DNA of 64,000 bases from Lentzea sp. NEAU-D7. Lineage in GTDB: Bacteria; Actinomycetota; Actinomycetes; Mycobacteriales; Pseudonocardiaceae. Shown here piece by piece: positions 25,703 to 34,841 of the stretch (positions within the stretch are counted from its first letter, which is position 1; every line of letters starts with the position of its first letter). The notes under the pieces are model-generated. The model was not told the DNA's origin and did not search any database. It saw only the letters and a program-made list of their open reading frames with translations. A program made the translations under genes and the position numbers. The stretch spans positions 62,001-126,000 of the forward strand of contig NZ_JAPJDL010000003.1 in NCBI RefSeq assembly GCF_026242055.1, written 5' to 3'.

Positions 25703-26500
25703 ATGGACATCGGGGTGCAGGGGCTCAACATCGGTGACACGGCAGGGCCGGACGAGACGCGGAGGCTCGCCCAGCTGGCCGAGTCGCTCGGCTATCGATC
25801 GTGGTGGGCGTCCGATCACGTGGTGCTGCCGTCACCGCGCGTCGACCCGTCACCGTCCGAACCGGACGCCGTGATCGTGGATCCGCTGACTCACCTGAGC
25901 TACGTGGCGGCGGTCACGTCCTCGCTGGAGCTCGCCACCGGGATCGTGATCCTGCCCCAGCGCAACCCGCTGGTGCTCGCGAAGCAGGTGGCGTCGCTGG
26001 ACCTGCTCAGCGGCGGGCGGTTCACGCTCGGCGTCGGCGCGGGCTACCTCCCGCAGGAGATGAACGCGATCGGCGTGTCGTTCGACGACCGCGGCGCGCG
26101 GACCGACGAGTACCTGGACGCGATGGACCAGCTGTGGCACGCGCCGGCGCCGTCGTTCTCGGGCAGGTTCGTGTCGTTCTCCGGCGTCGACGCCCATCCG
26201 CGTCCGTCGAACGTGCGCGTGGTCGTCGGCGGGCACAGCCCCGCGGCGTTCCGGCGGGCGGTGACGCGGGCGCAGGGCTGGTTCGGCATCGGCACGCCTG
26301 ACGACGTCCGCGGCCACCTGGCCCGGTTCCCGGCACGGCCGGACGGCTTCCGGATCAGCGTGTCCGCGCAGGTCCCGCTGTCCGCCCCGGTCGTGCGGGA
26401 GTACGAGGACCTCGGCGTGGACGAGCTGGTGATCTACCCGCCGATGTTCGACGGCACCGTGGACGAGGTGCTGGAGAGGAACGCGGAGTTCACCGGCTAG
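25703..26500 (+). CDS. LLM-class F420-dependent oxidoreductase
   Basis: 265 aa, a luciferase-like TIM barrel: WWASDHVVLP, ATGIVILPQRNPLVLAKQVA, LSGGRFTLGVGAGYLPQE and VRVVVGGHSPAA. These motifs are typical of F420-dependent hydride-transfer enzymes of this class. The substrate cannot be read from sequence. Its end is 11 bases before the COG0523 GTPase start, so the two may be cotranscribed. Confidence 0.9.
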   Translation: MDIGVQGLNIGDTAGPDETRRLAQLAESLGYRSWWASDHVVLPSPRVDPSPSEPDAVIVDPLTHLSYVAAVTSSLELATGIVILPQRNPLVLAKQVASLDLLSGGRFTLGVGAGYLPQEMNAIGVSFDDRGARTDEYLDAMDQLWHAPAPSFSGRFVSFSGVDAHPRPSNVRVVVGGHSPAAFRRAVTRAQGWFGIGTPDDVRGHLARFPARPDGFRISVSAQVPLSAPVVREYEDLGVDELVIYPPMFDGTVDEVLERNAEFTG

Positions 26501-26511
26501 CCTGGAACGTC

Positions 26512-27420
26512 GTGATCCCCGTCGTCGTGCTCGCCGGCTTCCTCGGCTCCGGCAAGACCACCCTGCTCAACCACCTGCTGCGCACGTCCGGCGGCACGCG
26601 GATCGGCGTCGTGGTGAACGACTTCGGGCAGATCAACATCGACGCGTTCGCCGTCTCGGCCCAGGTCGACTCGATGGTGTCGCTGTCCAACGGCTGCCTG
26701 TGCTGCGCCGTCGACGGCACCGAGCTGGACGGGATGCTGACGAAGCTCGCTTCGGCGGACCTGGACGTCATCGTGATCGAGGCGTCCGGTCTGGCCGAGC
26801 CGGCGGCGATGGTGCGGATGGTGCTGCAGGCGCCGGGCGTGTCCTACGGCGGGCTGATCTACGTGGTCGACGCCGTGGAGCTCGACGCCGTGCCGCACCT
26901 CTCGCGCGACCTGGCGCTGGCCGATCTGGTGGTGCTGAACAAGGTCGACCGGGTCCCGTCGTTGCCTTCGCTGCCGTGTTCGGCTCCCGTGCTCCCCGTG
27001 ACGTACGGGCAGATCGACCCGGCGCTGCTGTTCGAGGTGCGGCCGCCGGACCTGGGGCCGCGGCAGCTGTCGTTCGACGACCTGGACGACCACTCCACGC
27101 ACGCGCACGCCCGCTACGACAGCGTGTCGTTCGAGTCACCGGATCCGTTGCACCCCAAGCTGTTCATGGACTTCCTGAGCGCGCGGCCGGAGGGGTTGTT
27201 CCGCGCCAAGGGCTTCGTGAGGTTCCCCGGCGGCACGTTCATGCTGCACACCGTCGGCGCCTACGTCTCCTTCGAGCCGGTCGACGACGCCCCGACGCAG
27301 CTGGTGCTGATCGGGGCGGGCATCGATCCGGAGGCGCTGACGGACTGGCTGCTGGCGTGCGTCGCGGACGGACCGGTGACAGACCAGGACATGCTCTGGG
27401 TGCTCCGGTACGCCCGCTGA
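26512..27420 (+). CDS. COG0523 (CobW-like) GTPase, putative metal chaperone
   Basis: 302 aa from a GTG. Walker A GFLGSGKTTL (residues about 8-17), the family metal-binding motif GCLCC (about 62-66), Walker B-like IVIEASGLAEP and guanine-specificity NKVD are all present. A CobW C-terminal domain follows (residues about 195-300), though short. Such GTPases deliver Zn or other metals to target enzymes. No cobalamin or zinc gene is near, so the metal is unknown. No Zur-like box was noticed. Confidence 0.88.
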   Translation: MIPVVVLAGFLGSGKTTLLNHLLRTSGGTRIGVVVNDFGQINIDAFAVSAQVDSMVSLSNGCLCCAVDGTELDGMLTKLASADLDVIVIEASGLAEPAAMVRMVLQAPGVSYGGLIYVVDAVELDAVPHLSRDLALADLVVLNKVDRVPSLPSLPCSAPVLPVTYGQIDPALLFEVRPPDLGPRQLSFDDLDDHSTHAHARYDSVSFESPDPLHPKLFMDFLSARPEGLFRAKGFVRFPGGTFMLHTVGAYVSFEPVDDAPTQLVLIGAGIDPEALTDWLLACVADGPVTDQDMLWVLRYAR

Positions 27421-27422
27421 CG

Positions 27423-28445
27423 TCACTTCTTGCAGAACGCGGTGTCCATCACGTCGAACACCCGCTGAAACTTCTTCGCCGGGTCGTCACCGAACGTGCC
27501 GGGCAGCGCGGTGAGCGTGACCGCCGCGTTCTTGCCGCCGTCGGTCGCACCGCCGAGCGACGCCCAGCCGTGGATCGACCCGCCGTGCCCCCACCAGACC
27601 CCGCCGCAGCTGAGCCTGGTGCTCTCCAGGCCGAGCCCGTAGGCGCTCTTCTCGTCGATCGCGACGGTCCTGCGCATCTCGTCGAGCTGCGCCTTTGGGA
27701 GGAGCCCGCCGCTCAGCAGCGTCTTGAAGAACTTGGCGACGTCCGCCGGCGTCGAGACCATCGCACCGGACGCCCAGGCAGCGGACGTCTCGATCTCCGT
27801 GGCGTTGACGACCGCGGACTTGGGGTCGAGCAGGTCGCTCAGCGCGTACGCCTGCGCATGACGGCCGCGGATGCGCTGCTCGCCCTGGCTCGGCCAGTAC
27901 GTGTCCTTCAGACCGGCCTCGGTGACGACCTTCTGGATCGCCTCGCCGATCGGGCGTCCGGTCACCTTCTGGATCAGCAGCCCGGCCACGACGTAGTTCG
28001 TGTTGCTGTACGAGTACTTCTCGCCCGGCTGGAAGCTCGGCGGCAGGCGCAGAGCGGCGTCCAGCAGGTCGTGCGGCGCGAAGTAGCGGTCCCGGATGTC
28101 GGCGATCTTCGGGACGCCGATCTCGAGCACGTACTCCGGCAACCCACTCGTGTGCTGCAGGACCTGCCGCACGGTGATGCGCTCGTCCTTGATGTGCGGC
28201 ACGTACTTGTTCACGGGCCCGTCGAGCGTGACCTTGTTCTCCGCGACCAGCTCGAGGGCGGCGACCGCCACGAACGACTTCGTGATGCTGCCGATCCGCA
28301 CCTGCCCGTTGAGCGGCGCCTTGCCCGCCACGTGGTCACGTCCGTTGACATGAGCCTCCACGCCGGGCGTGCCCTCGTGGACGATCTGGTCGAGCTGCTG
28401 GGGAACGAGCAGCGAGAGCGCCGTGACCGCGGCGACGGCTATCAC
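27423..28445 (-). CDS. secreted serine hydrolase (beta-lactamase / D-Ala-D-Ala carboxypeptidase family), copy 2
   Basis: 340 aa from a GTG that overlaps the previous stop (GTGA, 28442-28445). It has a hydrophobic signal segment (MIAVAAVTALSLLVPQ). The class C serine hydrolase motifs are SITK (nucleophile Ser), YSNTNY and GHGGSIHG. The paralogue directly upstream shares many blocks (YSNTNYV, LLIQKVTGRP, DTYWP, EQ-IRG-HA), so the pair arose by tandem duplication. Its signal peptide lacks a clear charged start. Substrate unknown: peptidoglycan peptide, ester or lactam. Confidence 0.88.
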   Translation of the reverse strand: MIAVAAVTALSLLVPQQLDQIVHEGTPGVEAHVNGRDHVAGKAPLNGQVRIGSITKSFVAVAALELVAENKVTLDGPVNKYVPHIKDERITVRQVLQHTSGLPEYVLEIGVPKIADIRDRYFAPHDLLDAALRLPPSFQPGEKYSYSNTNYVVAGLLIQKVTGRPIGEAIQKVVTEAGLKDTYWPSQGEQRIRGRHAQAYALSDLLDPKSAVVNATEIETSAAWASGAMVSTPADVAKFFKTLLSGGLLPKAQLDEMRRTVAIDEKSAYGLGLESTRLSCGGVWWGHGGSIHGWASLGGATDGGKNAAVTLTALPGTFGDDPAKKFQRVFDVMDTAFCKK

Positions 28446-29560
28446 TTGGCACCACACAGAGCAGCGTCCACAGTGGCCAGAACAGCGTCGTGTGCCTTGC
28501 CGGCTTCCTCAGCCGTGTCCTGGAACGTACCGGGCAGCGCCGTGATCGCAACGGAGAACGCGCGACCGGAGTCCGTGACCCCACCCCGCGTCTCGTAGCC
28601 GTGGATGTCACCCCCGTGACCCCAGGACCGGCCACCACAGGACAGCGGCGAGCTGGCGATCCCGAGCCCGTACTCGACCCCCGGCCACATCTCGCCGGCG
28701 GTGTCGACGGTCTTCTTCATCTCGTCCAGCTGCGCCTTCTTCAGCAGCTCACCCTTCAACAGACCGCGGTAGAAGGTGTTGAGGTCCTTGGTCGTGGAGA
28801 TGATCTGCCCGGCCGCCCAGCCCCAGCTGGGGTCGAGCACGGTCACGTCCTCGATCCCGTTGCCGGTCTTGGCGTACCCGTGCGCGTGCTTACCCCGAAT
28901 GCCCTGCTCACCCACACCGGGCCAGTAGGTGTCGTTGAGGTTCAGCTTCCGCACGATGCGCTGGTCGACGTTCTCCGCGACCGGACGCCCGGTGACCTTC
29001 TGGATCAACAGACCGAGCAGCACGTAGTTCGTGTTGCTGTACTTGAACTTCTCGCCGGGCTGGTTGGTGACGGGATGCGCGTTGCCGATGTCGAGCAGCT
29101 CACGCGGCTCGAGGTAGCGGTGCCGCACCTCCTCGAACTTCTCCAGCCCCAGGTAGTTCGTGTAGTTCGCGAGCCCGCTGGTGTGGTTGAGCAGCTGCCG
29201 GACCGTGATCCGGTCGTCCTTGATCGCGCCGGGCAGGTAGTGGTTGATCGGCTTGTCGAGCTCGACCTTGCCCTCACCGACGAGCTGCATGACCACGGTG
29301 GCGACGAACGCCTTGGTGTTCGACCCGGCGCGCACCTGCCCGTTCCTGGGGACAGGCGTCCGCTTGCCCACTTCGGCCGTACCCGAGGTGTAGGCAGTCG
29401 CCCGCCCGTTGCCGTCGGTGATCGTCGCCAGCGCGGCCGGGAACTCGTGCTGCTTCGTGAGCCCGTCGAGCTGCTTCTGAACGTCGCTCGCCGGCGCGGC
29501 CATCGCCGTCCCGGTGAACAGCATCGCCGTTGCCAGCACTCCAACCAGCGTCTTCTTCAT
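28442..29560 (-). CDS. secreted serine hydrolase (beta-lactamase / D-Ala-D-Ala carboxypeptidase family), copy 1
   Basis: 372 aa from MKKTLVGVLATAMLFTGTAM, a textbook signal peptide ending near AMAAP. The ribosome site AAGGGGAGG lies before the ATG. Catalytic motifs are SNTK, YSNTNY and GHGGDIHG; the domain length is normal. First gene of a translationally coupled tandem pair. It resembles streptomycete DD-peptidase (R61-like) and the D-aminopeptidase group. Confidence 0.9.
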   Translation of the reverse strand: MKKTLVGVLATAMLFTGTAMAAPASDVQKQLDGLTKQHEFPAALATITDGNGRATAYTSGTAEVGKRTPVPRNGQVRAGSNTKAFVATVVMQLVGEGKVELDKPINHYLPGAIKDDRITVRQLLNHTSGLANYTNYLGLEKFEEVRHRYLEPRELLDIGNAHPVTNQPGEKFKYSNTNYVLLGLLIQKVTGRPVAENVDQRIVRKLNLNDTYWPGVGEQGIRGKHAHGYAKTGNGIEDVTVLDPSWGWAAGQIISTTKDLNTFYRGLLKGELLKKAQLDEMKKTVDTAGEMWPGVEYGLGIASSPLSCGGRSWGHGGDIHGYETRGGVTDSGRAFSVAITALPGTFQDTAEEAGKAHDAVLATVDAALCGAK

Positions 29561-29816
29561 CCTGTGCCTCCCCTTGCCGTGGTGAGGACAGATTTCCAAT
29601 GAAGGGGGTGCCGGCGCAGTCACGTACGCCTCCGTTGTTGGGGTGGAGCAGGCTCTACCCCGTCTTCTCGACGCCTCCGGGTCCAGCTGCCTTCTTGCCT
29701 GATCCTCTTCGCGGCGGGCTCTTGTCGTGCTCCTCGACGTGGCGGCGGTGCGTCAACCGTGAGGTTGGGAACCCGGAGGACATGCGGAGGCGGAGATCGG
29801 TAGGCTGTCGCGGCGA

Positions 29817-29892
29817 GGGCTGCTAGCTCAATTGGCAGAGCAGGAGACTTTTAATCTTCGGGTTCAGGGTTCGAGTCCCTGGCGGCCCACCA
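29817..29892 (+). tRNA. tRNA-Lys (TTT), integration site of the mobile element
   Basis: 76 nt including an encoded CCA. Acceptor GGGCTGC pairs with GCGGCCC (one T-G), discriminator A. D-arm TAGCTCAATTGG, anticodon loop CTTTTAA giving TTT, and T-arm CAGGGTTCGAGTCCCTG. Its 3' half from 29855 onward is repeated at 41599, marking the insertion point of the element; the gene stays complete at the left boundary. Confidence 0.96.
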
Positions 29893-29922
29893 AACCCCCA
29901 GGTCACAGGCCTGGGGGTTTCG
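29855..29922 (+). repeat. left attachment site (att repeat)
   Basis: The first 54 bases are identical to 41599-41652; after one G/A difference at 29909 the identity continues to 29922. It begins in the anticodon arm of tRNA-Lys and includes the whole T-arm, CCA end and downstream terminator. Confidence 0.93.
29892..29920 (+). terminator. tRNA-Lys terminator
   Basis: AAACCCCCAGG pairs with CCTGGGGGTTT (11 bp, 7-nt loop) followed by a T-rich stretch. It is duplicated with the att repeat at 41636-41664. Confidence 0.88.
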
Positions 29923-29938
29923 CTTTGTCCGGGCGGCC

Positions 29939-29960
29939 CCACACTTAACCCACACAAAAC
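29939..29960 (+). promoter_or_regulatory. candidate integrase arm-type site, left
   Basis: A 22-bp sequence starting CCACACTTAACCCACAC and ending AAAAC matches 19 of 22 bases of a sequence just inside the right att site (41463-41484), same orientation. It lies between the core repeat and the integrase stop, where arm-type sites of tyrosine integrases are expected. Confidence 0.55.
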
Positions 29961-29966
29961 CGCTGG

Positions 29967-31148
29967 TCATTCAACTTCGTCGTCCTCGGCTTGATCATCT
30001 TTTGGTCCGCCGAGCGCGTCCTCCAGGGCGTCAGCGGCCCGCCGGTCGACCAGCTTCCGACCCATGTAGGTGTCCTGCGTCATGGACGGCCGCGCGTGGC
30101 CGAGCTGGTCCGCGACCTGCCGCGCGGAGAGCCCCGCCTCATCAAGGATGGTCGCCGCCGTCTTCCGGAAGACATGCGAGGTCACCCACGCGAACTCGTC
30201 CCCGCCCCGCGCTTTCCGGAGGTCCTTCCGGGTGTTGGACGGGTCGCGGAGCCCACCGAGTGCATCCGGGAAGATCGGCCCGTTCGGGAAGCTGGTGGTC
30301 TTGCGCCTCCTTTGGAGCATGTCGAGCGCCCATCGTGGGAGCAGGAGCGTTCGCTCACCGGCCTCCGTCTTGGTCGACTTCCGGATCAGCCCGATGTCCT
30401 TGACCCGGATCACCGTGTAGTTCACGGCGACCGTGCCAGCCTTGAAGTCGATGTCCTCCCAGTAGACGGCCAGTGCCTCACCGATGCGGACGCCCGTGGC
30501 CATCATGAAGCGCGACAGATCAGGCAGGTCCCGCTTCACGGCCTTGGGGTCCGACTCCAGCATCTCCAGCCAGCGGACCCGTTCTTCCCTCGTGAGCGCC
30601 CGCGGACTCTTCTTGCGGCCGGCCTCCAGCGGCTCCGCCTCCCTGACCGGGTTCGTGTCCAGCGCCTTGTCCCGGACAGCGATCCGCAGCGCACCCGAGA
30701 TCACCGACCGGGCCGTCTTCGCCGTGTCCACGCTGACCGACCGCCACAACGCGCCCAGGAACGCGTCGACCCGCGCCACCGTCATCTCACGAATCCGCAG
30801 CTCACCAAGGCCAGGGAGCACGTGCCGATCCATGATGCTGCGGTACGTGTCGACGCTGCTCGGAGACCTCTTCCCAGCGTCAGCCAGCGCCTGGAACTTC
30901 GTGAACCACTGGTCCAAGGCCTCCTTGAACCGGCTCTCGCGGGTCAGCGAACTGCCGGACGGTCCCTTCCGCTCCGCGAGCGCCTTCTTGAGGCTCCGCT
31001 CTGCTGCGCTCTTGGTCTTCCCCCACCGCTCGACCGGCCGCGTCTTGCCGTCGTAGTCGCGATATTTCGTGGTGGCACGCCAGCCTGAATCCGTTTCATA
31101 GCAACGAATCGCGCCGTACGTGCCGAGGTCCAGAGGTGGACGTCCCAT
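29967..31148 (-). CDS. int: tyrosine-recombinase integrase of the AICE
   Basis: 393 aa. N-terminal AP2-like arm-binding segment (residues about 15-60), SAM-like core-binding domain (about 70-165) and catalytic domain (about 180-370). Catalytic residues are visible: Arg in ATGVRIGEAL, HVFRK (HxxR), a later His in LGHARPSMT and Tyr in DTYMGRK. It recombines the att cores in tRNA-Lys. The ATG overlaps the excisionase stop by one base (TGATG). Confidence 0.95.
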   Translation of the reverse strand: MGRPPLDLGTYGAIRCYETDSGWRATTKYRDYDGKTRPVERWGKTKSAAERSLKKALAERKGPSGSSLTRESRFKEALDQWFTKFQALADAGKRSPSSVDTYRSIMDRHVLPGLGELRIREMTVARVDAFLGALWRSVSVDTAKTARSVISGALRIAVRDKALDTNPVREAEPLEAGRKKSPRALTREERVRWLEMLESDPKAVKRDLPDLSRFMMATGVRIGEALAVYWEDIDFKAGTVAVNYTVIRVKDIGLIRKSTKTEAGERTLLLPRWALDMLQRRRKTTSFPNGPIFPDALGGLRDPSNTRKDLRKARGGDEFAWVTSHVFRKTAATILDEAGLSARQVADQLGHARPSMTQDTYMGRKLVDRRAADALEDALGGPKDDQAEDDEVE

Positions 31149-31342
31149 CAGGCCGCCTCCTCAAGCAGGTGCTCGAACCAGCTCCGCACCTCGGACGGCA
31201 GGTACCGCAGGTGCTTGCCGACTCGCCGAGCAGGCGGCCCGTAGTTCTTGGTCCTCCAGCCGTAGAGCGTGTGAACCGGGACGTTCAGGTAAGCCGCAAC
31301 ATCACTGACTGTCCACAGTGGCTCAAACTGGTGTGTCTCCAT
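31148..31342 (-). CDS. xis: excisionase (MerR/BldC-like HTH)
   Basis: 64 aa from METHQFEPLW with ribosome site AAAGGGGG. It is a small winged HTH (WTVSDVAAYLNVPVHTLYGW, then YGPPARRVGKHLRY) as in AICE Xis proteins, which bend att DNA and bias the integrase to excision. One-base coupling to the integrase gene. Confidence 0.92.
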   Translation of the reverse strand: METHQFEPLWTVSDVAAYLNVPVHTLYGWRTKNYGPPARRVGKHLRYLPSEVRSWFEHLLEEAA

Positions 31343-31358
31343 GATGTTCCCCCTTTGA

Positions 31359-32963
31359 TCAAGCAGCGTGCGGAGTTGCCGAACTCCCCGGAGGTCCGGC
31401 AGATGCGAGCAGCGCGGCCGTGTATTCGGCCTTCCACCTGCGCCGCTCAGCGACGGCACTCAGCAGGAGGTGTGCTCGAGGCGGCACGTTCGGGTCGCCG
31501 GGCTCGACGTTGTTCCAGACGACCCGCTGGGGCTGGTCTTCGGGCTTGATGCCGACGTCCGCGAGCAGTTGCCGAACGAACGTCTTCCGGTCGTGCTTGT
31601 GGTCGGCGAGCGACTTCCCGGACCACTTCCGCGACACGAGCACCCGTCGACCAGCAACACCGAGCGTGGTCCGCTTGTGTGCCTTCCCCTTGCACTTACC
31701 CGGCACCGTGGACAGCCGCGCTCCCCGAGGCTGGACGCCGTAGAACAGCCACACGGGGCACTGCGGCGAACAGGGCGTGACCGCGAGCTCAGCGCAGAGG
31801 CGTTCGGCGTGGTCCTCCTGCCGCTCGGTCTGCGCCTCAAAGCACTCGTTGATGCTCTTGGTGAGGTACTTCGTCAGGTAGCCGATATGGCGGCCAGCCT
31901 CTTCGGTCCCGCCGAGGATGCCCTTGGAGTGCACCTGCACCCCGAACCGCGCGACGTGCGCGGGCCGCTCCACCTGGTCGAGCGCGTCTTCCCAGGTAGG
32001 CAGGGCCTTCCGCGTCTGCGGGTCAACGAAGCCCTTGGCCCGGACATCCCAGACCGGCAGGTTGTAGCCGCTGTACTTGATCTCGTCATGTGCAGGCCAC
32101 CAGACCTGGTGATAGGTGGCCTCAGCGACTGCCCGCAGCTCAGCCCGTGAGATGGAGCCCCGAACCGCCGCGTGCCAGTGCGGAGCCAGCCGCCTCTGTG
32201 GCTCGACCGTCGAGAAGTACTGGACCTCCCAGCCGACACAGCGCCGGAGGTTCTGGACGAACCGATCGAGCAGCGCAGCGAAGTGCACCGCGTCCCGAGC
32301 CGCACGCCGGTAGTTGTAGGTCGCCGGGTCAACGGGCGTGCCGTCGCTGCGCACCTTGCCGTAGGTATCGAGCGTCAGCGTGAGGAACGTCGAGGGCTGG
32401 TACTTGCCTCCGAACACCTTGCCGACCGTGCGCTTGCTGACCGGCCGACGAGGCAGGTTGGGCGCGTCCTGCCGCCGCCTGGTCGACCGCTTACGAGCTG
32501 CCTTGAGCGGCACTTCCAGAGAGGGGAGTGAACCGCGGACTCCGAGTTGCCGAAGTTCGGCGTCGACCTCCGCGACCTCCTCCCGGACCTCTTCGGCTCC
32601 GACCTCGTCACCCTCATCGAGGGCCAGGCGGAATGCCTTCACGAGGTCGGCCCGGTAGGCGGTCAGCTCCCGCTGATCGTCACTCGGAGCGTCCGGCGTG
32701 AAGTCGGGCTCCTCCGTCAGGTGCCAACCCTCGCGGCACTGCGCCATCCGCAGACGCCGGTTCTTCTCAGCGCAGGTGGGGCAGACACTCGCGACTGTCG
32801 AGCCGCACGGCACAGGCACGATGTCGACGCGTCCGGTGTCGAGGTCGATCCGCTCCTTGGCCAACGGCCGGATGCAGACGCCGTGTTCCTCAGCGACGGC
32901 CCGAGCGATGTCGAGCGCGGCCGGCTGCTTCATCCGCTCCGAGCGAGTCAGGTACTCGGTCAC
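31359..32963 (-). CDS. RepSA-like replication initiator of the AICE
   Basis: 534 aa; the start overlaps the TraB stop (ATGA). The N-terminal part has Cys pairs (VCPTCAEKN) suggesting a zinc site. The middle shows an HUH-type motif (APHWHAAVRG, residue about 260) preceded by YFSTVEPQ, as in rolling-circle initiators of the pSAM2 family. A later conserved block is GRHIGYLTKYLTKS. It would nick the double-strand origin and start rolling-circle replication of the excised circle. Confidence 0.9.
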   Translation of the reverse strand: MTEYLTRSERMKQPAALDIARAVAEEHGVCIRPLAKERIDLDTGRVDIVPVPCGSTVASVCPTCAEKNRRLRMAQCREGWHLTEEPDFTPDAPSDDQRELTAYRADLVKAFRLALDEGDEVGAEEVREEVAEVDAELRQLGVRGSLPSLEVPLKAARKRSTRRRQDAPNLPRRPVSKRTVGKVFGGKYQPSTFLTLTLDTYGKVRSDGTPVDPATYNYRRAARDAVHFAALLDRFVQNLRRCVGWEVQYFSTVEPQRRLAPHWHAAVRGSISRAELRAVAEATYHQVWWPAHDEIKYSGYNLPVWDVRAKGFVDPQTRKALPTWEDALDQVERPAHVARFGVQVHSKGILGGTEEAGRHIGYLTKYLTKSINECFEAQTERQEDHAERLCAELAVTPCSPQCPVWLFYGVQPRGARLSTVPGKCKGKAHKRTTLGVAGRRVLVSRKWSGKSLADHKHDRKTFVRQLLADVGIKPEDQPQRVVWNNVEPGDPNVPPRAHLLLSAVAERRRWKAEYTAALLASAGPPGSSATPHAA

Positions 32964-34423
32964 GCTGCCGCCCTCCCTTCACCGCTGGCCGGGAACTCGT
33001 GCACGGTGGCCGGGGCGAGGTAAACACCCAGCTCGACCAAGTCCGCATCCGTGACGTGAAAGGCCCTCGCACGCTCCGGTTCGCGCTGCCCGTCCTCCTT
33101 GAGCCAGGCGACACCAGGCGTGTTCTCGCTGATCTCATGAGCAGCCGCGCCACGCTGCCGAACGCCATCGCCAAGCACCATGTCGACCTGAACCGGCTCG
33201 TCGAGCCGCAGCGCAACGCGGGTGGTGAACAGGTGCCGGAAGGAGACGACCTCCTTGCGCGGGTCCTGGACCAGGCCGACGACGGCGTAGCCCGGAGCGC
33301 GCCCCTGCGAGGTGATCGTCTGGACGGCACGCGTCGCACGTTCGCGGAGGTTCCGGTCCGGCTGGTAGGCGATCAGGTCCGCCAACTCGTCCACGATGAG
33401 GACCGTGAACGGCTCACCCGTGCCGCGCGCCCACAGACGCCGGATACCCCGGTACCGCGCCGCACGTTCCTTGACCTCTGCCGCGATTTCTTCGAGCAGC
33501 GCAACAGCTTCCGGCCCGTTGTCGTAGATCACCTTCTCGAACGCGTCGGGACACTGACCCAGCTCCATGCCGCCCTTGGGGTCGATCCCAACGAGCCGGA
33601 CCATGCCCGCCTTGATAGCCGGGGCGAGCTGCCAGACGATCGACCAGAGAACCGAGCTCTTGCCAGCGCCAGGCACCCCGACCACAAGCACCTGAGAGCC
33701 GAGCAGCTTGAGCCGCCAGGGCTTCCCGGTCTCGGTACGGCCGACGACAACGCGCTTGAGGTCAACGTCCCCGACTGCGGCGAGCTGCGGCACCACGACC
33801 GGACGCGACAGCGGATCAGAGTGGATGAAGTCGAGCTCAAGCACGCTCGGCCGCAGCACCCGCACACGACAGGACCGCGCGTTGAACGAGTGCGCCAGGT
33901 TGTCGCGCCGCGCTTCCCACTGCTCTGGAGACTGCGCCGGGATCATGCGAACCCGGACCTTGTCCCGCCAGCCCTCTGACCGGACGCGGCGCAGCTTCGG
34001 GCGGTACTCCCTGTCTCGGTTGTCCTTGGCCAGCTCTGCCAGCCGCATCACGGTGCGCCAGTGCGGCACGTACACCGTGAGCCGCCGCCACTCGGTCAGG
34101 ACGCGGTACCAGCCGTGCCGCAGGAACGAGCCGCGATCGAGGCCGTACCAGACCGCCAGGGCGCACACGAGCGACAACAGCGCCAGGACCAGAGGCGACA
34201 GCCCGAACTCGCGATAACCGATGTACCCGCCGAGGCAGGCCGTGACCGCGACCGGGTACCGGACCGTCACTACAACGAGCTTCACGGCCAGTCGGCCGGC
34301 GAACCAGATCACCGCGACCGGCGCGAGCAGAACCTTGATCCAGCCGGGAAGCCACACCCACCACGGAACCCGTGGACGTGCGCCCTCGAACGGTGCGGGA
34401 TCAACCCAACGGTTGCCCTTCAT
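32960..34423 (-). CDS. FtsK/SpoIIIE-type DNA translocase (TraB-like)
   Basis: 487 aa from MKGNRWVDPA, start set by ATGA overlap with the zinc-ribbon gene. Two or three TM helices lie at about residues 25-90 (VLLAPVAVIWFAGRLAVKLV, then GLSPLVLALLSLVCALAVWY). The motor domain contains Walker A GVPGAGKSS (Lys at about 255) and Walker B-like LIVDELADLIAY. TraB proteins form hexameric pores that move double-stranded AICE DNA between mycelia without relaxase. The usual C-terminal wHTH for clt recognition seems to be the part after about residue 400. Confidence 0.92.
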   Translation of the reverse strand: MKGNRWVDPAPFEGARPRVPWWVWLPGWIKVLLAPVAVIWFAGRLAVKLVVVTVRYPVAVTACLGGYIGYREFGLSPLVLALLSLVCALAVWYGLDRGSFLRHGWYRVLTEWRRLTVYVPHWRTVMRLAELAKDNRDREYRPKLRRVRSEGWRDKVRVRMIPAQSPEQWEARRDNLAHSFNARSCRVRVLRPSVLELDFIHSDPLSRPVVVPQLAAVGDVDLKRVVVGRTETGKPWRLKLLGSQVLVVGVPGAGKSSVLWSIVWQLAPAIKAGMVRLVGIDPKGGMELGQCPDAFEKVIYDNGPEAVALLEEIAAEVKERAARYRGIRRLWARGTGEPFTVLIVDELADLIAYQPDRNLRERATRAVQTITSQGRAPGYAVVGLVQDPRKEVVSFRHLFTTRVALRLDEPVQVDMVLGDGVRQRGAAAHEISENTPGVAWLKEDGQREPERARAFHVTDADLVELGVYLAPATVHEFPASGEGRAAA

Positions 34424-34683
34424 CGCGCACCACCAGCACACTTGAGGCACTGGAAGACGCTGCCCACACTCGGGATGCGCCCAACAGGCTGGAACGCTCC
34501 GGAAGTGGCGGTGTGCTGCGCCCGGCAGGTGAGGCATTCGAAGCCCCGAGCCTGTGCCGCCGTGAGTTCCATCGTCTCCAGCGAGCCGCCGTCTAGCATC
34601 ACGGCGTAGGTGGAAACGGTCTGCCTGGTGGAGATCATTTGATCCCCGTCTAGCGCACGAATGCGCTCAGGCTCTACGCTCAT
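34420..34683 (-). CDS. small zinc-ribbon-like AICE protein
   Basis: 87 aa. The C-terminus has two Cys pairs, FECLTC and FQCLKC, 30 residues apart, which fit a zinc ribbon. The N-terminal half has no known domain. CAGGAG lies about nine bases before the ATG. It is coupled to the TraB gene by ATGA overlap. Function unknown; possibly a transfer accessory. Confidence 0.75.
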   Translation of the reverse strand: MSVEPERIRALDGDQMISTRQTVSTYAVMLDGGSLETMELTAAQARGFECLTCRAQHTATSGAFQPVGRIPSVGSVFQCLKCAGGAR

Positions 34684-34841
34684 CGTTGTTCACTCCTGAG
34701 TTGGGTGGACAACGCAGGAGCGGCAAGGTTGGTAGCCGGTTTCCGCTCCTGTGTCTCATGTTCTCTTTGCGCCGCAACAAGACGTGCGGCATCGCCACGT
34801 GACCCAGCAGAGTCACGCGCTATGTCCAATGAGGACTTCCG

